This document shows, in pieces, positions 28,901 to 40,900 of a DNA stretch of 64,000 nucleotides. The first letter of the stretch is position 1. Each line of letters starts with the position of its first letter. This DNA comes from Symsagittifera roscoffensis (taxonomy: Eukaryota > Xenacoelomorpha > Acoela > Convolutidae), in the NCBI RefSeq assembly GCF_963678635.1, contig NC_087064.1:28250189-28314188 (forward strand), read 5' to 3'. Below the pieces are notes generated by a model. That model did no database searches and was not told the DNA's origin. It was given only the letters and a program-made list of their open reading frames with translations. A program made the position numbers and the translations under genes.

Positions 28901-31900
28901 AACTCATCCAAAACGAAACAAAAAAATACAGAGGTGAAACTGCGCTTCGCACCGCTGGCGATACAAAACCAGAATGCCGCTAAGTCGGAAAAACAAACGA
29001 AACATCAAAAATGTAGAAAAAACTAGACCTGTTAAAATTAATCAGGCTAGGTTTGGAAAAAAACATGCCAGGACAATAGAATGTGATAGTCCAATCGGAA
29101 GAAAATTTACCAAGCGGTAACAAAGCTTAACATTCTTTATCAGAAAAAAACCAGACTTACAAAAATAACAAGTCTCCCTCACTCTCAAAACACGCATATA
29201 CGAAAATTTTTCGCTCGTCGAAAGACACATTGAGGCCATTAAGCCTATATAAATTAGGCCCGAAACCTATCAGGCCTATAACACGAAAAAAACAAAGAAA
29301 ATATACCAAGTCAAGAAGTTACAAATATAGCCAATCGAAGATTGGTAAAGAGTATTGAACGCAAGTAATTTAAAAAAAAAAACACTGACTCTGTTGAAAA
29401 AATCTCAACTTTCGAACTTCAAAGAAAAAATAGATCCCTTCAATCTTCAAGCTCTTTGAATTTCTAGAAAGATTTATGATTGGTGCTTTTTTGATAACAT
29501 TAACCCAAATTGAGAAAACTGGATCAACAGGTAAAGTTCTTACTCCGCTGGAAATCTAAAAAATAAATTCCACTTTTGAAACTAGAAATCAATCACGTTT
29601 TTTGGCGCCATTTCCACGTTCGTATTTGGAGAGTGCTATTTACGTCAGTTTTAGCACATGAATTTCAATTGAAATCAAAAACTGTATACATAACTAAGTG
29701 CATTCATAGATGCATCAATATGTATGAATGCGCACCTGCGTTACTTGAGACTTTAATGCATATTTTAAGACGTTTTCCTAAAAAAATAGCAAGACCTATA
29801 TAAGAGTCTTCACTACGTTCATTACTCTTAGACAGCAGAAGTAAGCAAAAACACTAAAAGCAACTCTAATGTGAAAAGCGTACAGCAAAAAAAAAACAAT
29901 AATACGATGTGCCAACTAAGCCGAAAAAACATACGCAGACAAATAACAAGACGGCAACGGAAATTTTCTTTAAAACGCAATTTTTCCCATTTGAAAAAAA
30001 AAATTATCAGAGGGTTTCCGCGACTTTGGTTCAAATCTGATAAATTTAATAGTAAAATGTAGCCAACAATTTTCTGGTAAATAGGTATAAACAAAAAAAT
30101 TTTGATTTTAAATTAGGATTTAAAGATTGAAATATACAGAAGCGAAGCTGCGCTTCGTAAACACTTGCGAGGAAAAGCATCTCTATAAAGAAAATTAAGA
30201 ATAAGTAGAAATAAGCATCGAATAATTAAAACTTTTGCGGTGACGGATTCGAACCAGCGACTTCGAGATTAGGATTCTCGCGTCCTTCCCTCTCAGCCAC
30301 AGGCTCTTGCACAATCTGCAAACACTGTCAATAAATAAAGCAGATAACAAATTCCAATGCTGCAGATCAATTTTCCAATGCTGCAGATCAAGATCACAGG
30401 AAAAGTGCCACCAAATCAGCACTTTTCATTGAAAATTAGGTTGGAAAAAAGTAGAGTCGACATACTAAAATACTACTCTCGCAAGCGTAAAACAGCCAAT
30501 AGACAGCTGGAAAAGGCCAAAGAAACCTAAATAAATACTGAAAACTTTTTTTGAAAAAGTCTCGACTTCCGGATTTCCAAGAAAAATAGCCAACAGGCAG
30601 TTGGAAAATCTCAATTTTCGATGTTAAAAAAATAGATGGTTTGGAAACTCGTATTTCTGTAACAATTTATGGTTGACACTTTTTTAGATAAAATTAACAC
30701 AATTTGAGGAAACTGGATCATTTCGCTGGAAAATTCGACAGAGGCCAAGCTTCGCTTCGCAAACACTTGCGAGAACACGACAAAAAGCAGCTTTATAAAG
30801 TGCAATGATAAAAATTAGACATAAGCTCCAAATTAGTAGAAACTTGGCTACCTCAGATTCGAACCTGCTACCAAGAGATTAAGAGTCTCACACACTAACC
30901 ACTCAGCCCCGGAAGCTTAGTAGACTCCAAACACTAGCCACAACAAATAAAACAGACCAGTAGCTATGCAATTTCCAATAATACTGTGAAGGTTCCAAAT
31001 AAAAGAACACTTTTAATGAACTTTTATTTGCGAGTTAGCTTAGAAAAAAAGAAGGTTCGTAATAACACTCTGCTGACGACCGCAAGTGTAATAATTAAAT
31101 TGTTCTTTCAAAACTAGAAGTTGATCACGTTTTTTGTGACCTTTACACTTCTGCTGTTCGATAGTTGAGCTTGCCTTCCTTTTAACGAAGGAAATTATCA
31201 AAATTTGAAAATAAATCAAGTCAAACCGCGAAAAAGTAATTTTGATCCTGAGTAATTTTAAGAAAATTAAAAAAAAATTCATCACCAATATAATATTCCG
31301 GCACAGAGGCCAAGCTTCGCTTCGCAAAAACTTGCGAGAACACGACAAAAAGCACCTCTATTAAGTGCAATAATTAAAATTAGAAATAAGCCTCGAATTA
31401 GTAAAACGGCTACCTCTGAGATTCCAACCTGCGACCAAGAGATTTAGAATCTCAACCACTCAGCCACGGAAGCTTAATAGACACCAAAAATTAGCCAGAA
31501 AAAAAAACAAAACAGAGCTCAGTTGCTATGCAATTTCCAATGCTACAGTAAAATTTCCAAATAAATGTACACTTTTATTTGCGAGTTAGGTTAGAGAAAA
31601 AAGAAGGTTCGTAATAACACACATCCTGATCGCAAGTGTAAACCATTTTCCAGTAATATTAATATGATGCAGGCGCCAACAACCAAGAAAAAAATGCTCT
31701 GCGCTATAGCTACTTTCTCGCAAGAGAATTGTCTCAACTAAAATATAAATGTACACGATGAAGCGAACTAACCGAATCTTCATAGGAGTGACCAGGCAAC
31801 GTCAACAACTTCTTCTGCTGCTTCGGAAGCGAGTGATCTGAGTTCGAATATGGACTGTTCACACTCTTGGCCAACTCCTGTCTCTTCGATAGAATCAACT

Positions 31901-34900
31901 TCAGGTTATGAAGTGTGGATTTAATGTACCACGCCGGCGCATTGAGGTGGAACATTCGTCTGGCTGCGTCAACTGCTTGTTGTTTGTCGTCCAACAGAAC
32001 GCATAGTTCGAAGTAAGTGGCAACTACCCAGTAGTTCCCGATTTGGTCCAGACGACCCTGAGAGCCAATTGAGAAGCTCAGCTTGTTGTCTAAATAATGA
32101 TTTCAGTGAAGTCTTTTGGAAAAACCACCTGTTGCGCAAATAATTCATATACAAAAGGTTCTTTAGAAGCGAGGGTGATAGCACTGACATCGAACGAACA
32201 TTTCTATCCACCATTAAGGTTTAGCCGCTGAGCTTTTTTCAGACAAAGTGGTTTCAACAAGAAAAGGTTTTTTTTACCGAACAAAGTTTTCGTGAACAAA
32301 ATGAAGGCTTTTCAAGCGAAACTAAGCGATGCCCCTTTTGAAGCTTATGGGGAAATTAAAAACTACTGCACTTAGTAAATTAGGAACTAAGTGGAAAATA
32401 AGCACTAACTGAGACGTTTCAGATCTTTATCAGTTTCGAATGTCTTGCCGGCAGCGACTAAAAGTGTGGCCAGATTAATCATGGCGTAGTCTGATGGTTC
32501 CAACTGGGCTCCCTTCTTGTACCAATCTATGGCGTTGTTGAGGTACTTTTCATTCTGATATTGGGACTCAATGTACAGGTCCTTGTATATTCTTCCGCAG
32601 AGACACAGCATGTCTGCACTGGGTTCCTCCACTGTTTCGATAACCTCCAGCGCTTCTTCTCTATCACCCAGTCTCTGGCGTCTAAATATAAGGCTGAGGT
32701 CTTTAATTAAGCTGGACAACAACAAATTGCAAGCATCTAGGCTCTAACGTGTTACCACTTCGACCAGGATCACCTGATTTTTGGTTGCTCTTTTGAACTT
32801 CAGAAACAATTTTTTTAATGAAGTTACAACAACAGCACTATATTGACTGGTTCTTGCAATTACCAGAAATGTTAACAAAGACTGACTTATACCACCACTA
32901 CTTACCACTCATACAAAAAAATATCCTACGCTTTCAGGCTCCTAAATTATAGTTAAATGATTTTTTCCGCATTCAAAAAGCTTTTAATGAATCTGGAAAA
33001 GCGTAAGAAGTAAAGTATTCTTCTATTTTTATACTTAACTCACGTGCTCTAAAACTACCAGGGGGGGGGGGGTGTCTACACTTTAAGTTGCGGGGTTTCC
33101 TGCAATTAATAAGTACTTATTACGGCAATCAAATGCGTAAAATTAGATTTCTTGCCTGTTCAGTGCGAATGCATAGAGGTATATAAGCCCCTCTTTCTGC
33201 GAAAGATCGTAGTTCCTCTCCTTCACATAGCGGAACACGTCGATCATTGAAGCATAATCCTGAAATAACATGATGATCAATGATTGCAGATCAAATTCGA
33301 ACAAGGCTATGAATCCAACAGAGAGTTGGAAAAGGTTACTGATTTCCACGAAACCGGAAAAATGATAGACGTTTATTGAATGATTTTCAACTTTCGAACG
33401 TTAAAGCAAAAATTAAAACAGGCGAAGTGGAGCTTAGCACTATTTGCGAAACAACACAAAAATAAGAAGTCGAAAAGAAGAAAAAATTGATAAAAATTGG
33501 GTCTACTACTTTAAATTTTCGTATATCTCCATAGAAATTTATTCCAGTCAGACATTCAAATATTAAATTAGCAACGGAATAAAACTTCAGAAGAGGAAAC
33601 AAAAACGACAATCTTTGAACAAACACAAGTTGAGCCGAAAAAAAAATGATATTATAAATACTACAATGAAAGTTTCTTACAACACAAACAAAGTCCGTGA
33701 TAGGCGCAAATTGCCGACAAAACTTGAGCAAACAAACGAAAGTCCGACAATTCAATTTTTACCGAATTTTTTAAAACTGCATACACCAAAAAAAAACAAA
33801 GCTCGACCGAGACTCAAACCCCAGACCTTAAGGTGCAAAGGCGGCGGCGTTACCCCTACGCCAAGTGGTAAGGAACACAAAGGATCTTACGAGAAGACAA
33901 AATAATTAAAAAAAGAATTTGTAAGAAAGTTTGTTGACGGGAAAGGGTATAGTGCACGAGAGCACGACACTTAATCTCGCAAGTGCTCTTTCAATTTCAA
34001 GATTCTTTAATGACTAACACTTTGATCATAAGACTAATCAATTAGAGAAAAGATTTTTCCACTCCTCTGGCAAATCTAAGAATTAAAATCCCCTTTCGAA
34101 CCTAAAAATCATTTACGTTTATTGGAACCATTTGCACTTTCGTAATCGGAGAGTGTAATTTGCCTTCCGTTTAGCAAATGAAGTTGAATTGGAATTAAAA
34201 ATGAAGCAAAACTCATACCGCAAAAAAATAACCACTCGACCTAAATAAGTGTTCGTTCATTGACACTTGAAAAGGGCTATAATTCAGGGGCGGATTTAGG
34301 AGGGGGCGGACGCCCCCCCCCCTCAGGGATTCGACCCCCTGCCGACCCAAAGGGTCCCCCCTTTGATACTTTTTAAGAAATCCATTTTTGGCCGACCGAC
34401 CCTAAAAATTTTCTAAAGGCGCCTTCGGCGCCAATATATACTAATTTTTTTTTTTGGGGGGGGGGGGGGAGCGCGCGCCGAAAAAACGCAATTTTTCGGT
34501 CAAAACTTTCCAAAAAGTGCCTAAAAACGCCTTTTTTGACCTGTTTTTTCAAAATTTTGCCTGCGGCCCAAAAAATTTGGCCAAAATAGGGACAAAACCG
34601 TGCTTTGGGAGAGCTCGAAAAATCAATTTGGTCGACCTAAAAAAAAAAAAAAGGTCGTCAAAATTTTCGAAAATTTTTTGAAAATCCGCCCCCCCTCGAG
34701 AAAATCCTAGATCCGCCCCTGCTATAATTCAAAAGTGTTGACCTGTTACAAACAAAAGATGAAAAATGGTTCACAATTAAGACATTCTCGGGTGCTGAAA
34801 ATTTTTTTTTCTAATTATATGGTGTAGTGCTAAATGTATAAAATGTGCTACTAATTTAGCCATTAAAAAACTACTGTTAAACTTGTTAAAATAATTCCAG

Positions 34901-37900
34901 CCTTTCGAATTTCTCGGAATAGTCAAAGAGCTATCCGTTTTTGACGTATGAGTACGAGGTTTTTAGTACGACGCGTTTATTGGATTCTGGTTCTCGAATT
35001 GAACGAAGTGATGAAAAAGAAAAGCAACTACCACAGTCAGAAAAACTGTGAGCCAACCTACTTTCAATCAGACTTCAGACGCATTTCCGTAGTTCGCGCG
35101 ATTTTTGATTGGAACATGCGTTAAATTGTTTACACAGCGGCGATATAAGCAAGCCGGTGCAAAAAAAAGACAGAAGCCACAAAGTCAAAAACATACCCAA
35201 CCTACAATTGGAAAAGAGTCAATGAACGCAAGTAAACAGAAAAACTTTCTGAAAAATGCATTTTTTGGAAAAAATCAATTTTCGAATCTCAAAAGAACAT
35301 AGATGGCCTTGTAGCTCTTTGAATTTCTAGAACAAGTTACGGCTGGCAATTTTTTTGATAAAATCAACCCAATTTAAGAAAACTGGATCAACGGGTAAAA
35401 TTTTTATTTCGCTGGGAAATCTGACAATTGAAGTCCATTTACGAAATTAGATATTTATCACTTTTTTGTGGCATTTTTTGTTGTTCAATAGTGGAGTTTG
35501 CTTTCCTTTTAACAAAGGAAATGAAGACTAAAAAATCAAAAATCAAACCGCGAAACATCATCATTGAACGTGGATAAAGTTTAAGACTTTTTCCTGAAAA
35601 GAAAACACTAAAACAAATCAGCCAGACCTATATAAGAGTCCTCATCACGCTCATTACTCTTGATAGCCAACAGACAGTTGGAAAAGAGTCATGAACGCAT
35701 ATAAACAGAACAAATAGAATACAATACTGATTTGTTTTTCTTTAAAAAAAACTTCAACTTTCGAATTGCGAAGCAAAAACATATCGTCTTTGAAAATCAA
35801 GACTAAATTATTATTGACACATATTGGATAAATAAACCCAATTTTTTTAAAAACTGGATCAATAGGTAAATTTTTTATTCCGTGGGGAAATCTGAAAAAT
35901 AATTCCAATTTCGAAACTAGAAATCGATCACATCTTTCATAATTTTTACGCCTGTTTCATAGTGGAGTTTGCCTTCCTATTAAAAACCAAAAAAAAAAGA
36001 AATCAAAGTCGAACAGTGAAAAAGCAAATTTGATCTTTAACAAATTTTAAGACTTTTGTTCAGGCTCAAATTTACTTTAAGACTAAAAAAAAAAAATCAT
36101 CACGACCTTCAAAAGTGTGTGAATTACGTTCACCGACTCTTAAACACTAAAAGCAACTACAATGTGAATTCCATACAGCAAAAAAAACTCTACGACATCG
36201 CAGCTATGCTAAAAAAACATTAGCAGACAAATAAAAAGCCAACAATGTTTTTTGAAACGGAAAAAATCCCGTTTGAAAAAAAACAAGCCCATTCGATAAC
36301 TCCAACCCAAGAGTGCCGGAGACCGAAATTTTAATTCCCTATAAACTGAAACTGAGTTTACCATTTCTAAGTTTGACCATTCTGTGAACAAATTTACTTA
36401 AGGGAAAAGTCTACTACCCGATAGCAATACCCTTCAAAACATAGCCAACTGACATTGGAAAATAATAATGAACGCAAGGAAACAGTATAAAAACTGACTT
36501 GCTCGTTGAAACAAAAACAAATATTCGAATTTCTAAGAAAAAAATAGATACCCTTACAGCTTCTTGAATTTCACAAACAGTTTATGATTGGTGCTTTTTT
36601 TTGATAACATTAACACACTTTGAGTGAAATGGATCAATACGTAAACCTTTTCCTCCTAAGAAACCGATAATTAAATTCCATTTTCGAAATAAGAAGTCGA
36701 CCACATTTATTGTGACCTTTACACTTTTGCTGTTCGAGAGTAGAGTTTGCCTTCCTTTTAGCAAAAGAAATGAATTTCAAAAATCAAACCGCAAAAAAAC
36801 ATCAACTTAAGCCTGAACGTATTTTGAGACTTTTCCTGAAACAAAACCACGATCTATAGAAGAATCTTTACGATGTTCGTCAAAAATAATATGATGAAAA
36901 CAAGAAAAAGTACAAATAAGCCTCGATTTAGCAAAAACTCGGCTACGGGTCGGATTCGAATCTGCATCCTAGCAAATTTGAGTCAAACGCACAAATCACT
37001 CAGCCATGGATGCTTAAAATTCCCTAAACTAGCCAGCAAGCTACATCAGATAACAAATTGTCAATTCGATGAAGCAAAAGTAGCACTAACTACAAAAAGA
37101 CATAATTTTGCATGTAATAAATTGGAAAGCATAAAGCTAAATTTTGTAAAAACTATGCATTTCAAAAAAGTTGCGAGATACAAGATTAAAAAAATTTCTG
37201 AAATCGAGCTTTTTATCATTGTACTGCTGTTTGAAACAAATAACTTCGTTTCATTTGATGAATTAAAAATGCATCGACTATGTTAACTTTTTACTTACCA
37301 ATGTCAAAGCACATATGATATTATATTGCTACCGTAGCTTTCAAAAGTGGCATTTTGTTTGCGACTTAGTTTGAAAAAAAAAGAAAGTTCGTATTAATAC
37401 ACTTTGCTTCGCAAGTGTAAAAAGTAAGCTGACAAAAGTTCAGCAGAGAAACTATAGTCGGTCAATTCAACAACTTTCTAATTCCATACATATCGGAAAA
37501 AAACAAGGTCCGACCGTGACTTGGTTTCCCCATTATAGGATCACAAGGCAAATATTTGTAGAAATTTTTTTTTGGAAAAAGTCTGTACCCAAAAGCTAAA
37601 TTTAAAAAATATCCCAACTGCTATTTTCTAATGAAAAAATGACAGTTGAGATTGCCAGACCCAATTTTGATTAAAAATTAAAGAAAGAAAACAGACATTT
37701 GGAAAAAAGTCAAAAAACAAGAAAACCGAAAATAATGACTGATTCATTTTTGAACGTTTTTCAATATTCTAATTGGGTAAACGGAATCAAAAGATAAAAT
37801 TTTTTATTTCGCTAGAAATTCTCAACAAATGAAGTCCAATTTTGTACCTAAAAGTCGTTTAAGTTTTGCGCCATTTGCACTTTTCTATTCGAAAGCATAA

Positions 37901-40900
37901 ATTCTTTTCATTTAGCAAAATGATTTTGAATTGAATCTTAACACAGAGGCAAAGCGGACCTTCGCATCACTCGCGATACCACAAAAATACCATTGCGCGC
38001 TAGCAAACAGGGAAGGAACTTAAAAACTTCAAAACGTTGTCTGAAATGATGTTATATTTGCTGAAAACACGTTCAGAAACACATTCGACGGCGTTTAATG
38101 AAACTTCAATAAAATTGTTGTCATGAAAAGCGTTGAACTACAAATTCAATAAGTTTTAACATTTCGTGCGATTCGTAGGAAAGCATACAATTTTGGTTGC
38201 CTCGGAAGACCTAAAATTAGGTAAGTAAGCCGATAAAATCTAAGCCGAAATCATTTAGGCTGAACAAACTTTTAATCAAAAAAAAAAAAAAAAAATAAAG
38301 TCAATCATAGTCAAATTAAAAATTGCAGGAGCAAATGAAAACATAAGAAGGAACTACAATGAAAACTGCATACAACAATAAATTCTAAGATGTTGCAACT
38401 AAGCCGAAAAAACATCAGCAGGCAAATTATAAACCGACAGCTTCTTTGGAACGGAATATTTCCCGTTTGAAAAAAAAAACAAGTCCAGGTTACATTCGAA
38501 CCCAGGACTTTTGCCGTCCCAGGCGTATTTGTTACCCCCATATTAAGTGGGCCTGAACCACTCAGAAATTTGAATTCGAGTGATTCTGCTAAACAACTTT
38601 TTAACCCGAAACAAATCTATATTCCGATTTGATAACGCTTAGAGCGATTTAAGAGTGATCAAGTTTTATGAATTTTTTCACCTCTCTCACTGACACCTAT
38701 CAATTGAAACTTAAGATCTTATTTACAAATTTGCAAAAGCGAAGAAAATTGTCAAGTAGGTTTTTCAATCAATCACAATGCAATAATTTTACAATTTTTG
38801 AAATGAATAAGTTCAAACTCGTCGTTCCGATCACAAGTACTAAAATAACAGCAATGAGAGAACCCAATGAGTAAACGTACCTGACACTCTCTGAGTGCCA
38901 TCATGAAGAGATGGACAGTCTCGAATGTGAGTTGACTCCTGCTCTGCTTCAGCTTCTCCTCGTACACTCTCCTCAACTGAACCTGCAGACTCACTCCTTT
39001 GTGACTCTTCATCAGGTCTCGCATCTCAGTCACAATGGGCAGTGCCTCATCCTTGTTCGCAACCTAAACAACCCAACACAACCACACCCCAAATATCTCA
39101 TACATACTATTCTAGCATTAATTGAAAACTTGGCCTGATAGACTTAAATCAGTATGTGCCTAGCACGTTAAACAATAGATGTTAGAAACTTGTCTTCAAA
39201 TCTAAACATTTGATGTTTTTGAATTGTTAATGTTTTGGCTGATTTTCAGAACTGATTTCATTTATGAGATAACTCAAAAGAACAGACACGGTCAAAAGAT
39301 GTCATATTAGTTGTCCTATAGATTCATTATCTAATTCTTGGCGATATGGGACAGTTTCAGATTATCGCGTATTTTTAATTGGTTGAAATATTTCATGCAC
39401 CCTCAGGTTTCTTTTACAGGTTTTGTTACACAGACTACAAACAGGTCATAAGCATATGGTTAGCAAATTGATGACCCACCAGTTGCTGAAATATTGTAAT
39501 GCACGTGACTTGAGGACAGTTCACGAAATGAAGACAGTTTCTGATAAGCGATTTACTAACGCGCTGCAAAAAGTACAGTAATGTAAAAAAAAGTGGTCTG
39601 CTAAACAGTAACTGCTTAGTGTGGATAGCCGGCACCCAGTTTTTCACCTTCTAATAAAACAGATGCTTATTGATTAAAATTGCAGATCTAGTATTGTAGC
39701 GTAAAGAAAAGACAAGACTCTTGATTGAAAGTCTATCAAAATATTGACACCTGCTCCAAAGATTCTGACAACAATTGTGCATAACTTCGACACGCTTTCC
39801 CCATTCAAAACTACAAACTACAATGCAGTGGTGCTTGAGATGAATAATGAAATATTGAGGTTCGGTTACACAACAATAGAACCAAGAAGACTTCATTATT
39901 CAACTTGCTTCTTCAACCACGCTTTTTAAAGACTTCACTGACCTGTTTGAACCCATTTAGCACTCTCCTCAACTCTTGGGCCAGACTGGTCCACTCAATT
40001 GCAGCAGTAGAGGATGTAGCATCACCAGATGCGCCTGAGCCTGGCGGCTTCGGCTTTAGTGCAGGCAACAGCACAACATGGTTCAAGTCCAGACTCATGT
40101 CATTGGACGAATTGGAAGTGCCTGGCTGACTGTAGTAGGGGAGGAGTCCAGCATCCGCATCCACACACAATTCCTGCAAAGTTGAAGGTCAAGTATTTGT
40201 TATCCAACGCTTTTACGCCATGTTTACCATGATAACTGTTTCAAAACAACACCCGTTGAATTATATTTCACACCATCCAATTTTCCCCATTTAAAATGTC
40301 ATAAGTAAAACCACAAAAATTTGGTTGATGTTTATTCAAAATGCTCTTCTGATCAAAGCGTCAAAACTGACGTAGAAGGGCACCACCTTTTTAAGTGATA
40401 GTCTTCATGCAGTCGGCGCCTTCTCTCTATATAGCAGTTCAAGAGGGACGTTTGATTGCCGATTTAAAAACGTTTTAGGTGCCAAACTTTTCGGCGTGTA
40501 GAGAAACGAGTGAAACTCCATGCCCGGTTCAGGATGGCAGTTTATAGTTAATAGTAAGAACCGAGGAAAATGCCCCTTATGTGAGATTATGTGATAAGCC
40601 GCAGATGTTGGGCAGGTTCTTCGTGATACCCTCGCAAGCTATTGATGGTAAGAGGTAAGGTGTACCTGGCAGTAAAAGAGATGGTCGGAACAATAATCAA
40701 ACATAACTTGACCCTCACCTTCAAGTACAGCAGAGAGTTCTGCTCTTCGTCTGAAACATTTCCTGGAATCTGATACAAGACCACATTCACATTCTTGCCG
40801 TAATTTCTGCGATGTCCGATTTTGAGAAACAGTTTCGACTCTTCTTCCTTGCTGACCAAATGCACAAATGCTATGTCTAAAACAAACACAGAGAATGAAT

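Larger units (their letters stand above)
33260..38880. other. ASK intron 6 (5.6 kb), repeat-filled
   Basis: Holds SINE-B (33418-33960), the hAT-type MITE (34285-34721), three R2 copies (35192-36880), SINE-P (36165, 38380), a long SINE-K (36890) and a SINE-B (37941). No gene recognised. Confidence 0.7.

Noticed and set aside
30238-30305. Functional tRNA-Arg(CCT) on minus strand
   Set aside because: The anticodon stem is perfect, but the acceptor stem does not pair and SINE-K sequence surrounds it on both sides.
33060-33074. G-run as a functional G-quadruplex
   Set aside because: It is a single homopolymer in an intron and may be a sequencing-sensitive microsatellite.
34454-34681. 75-codon plus-strand ORF
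   Set aside because: It lies inside the MITE and consists of low-complexity A/T- and G-run translation.
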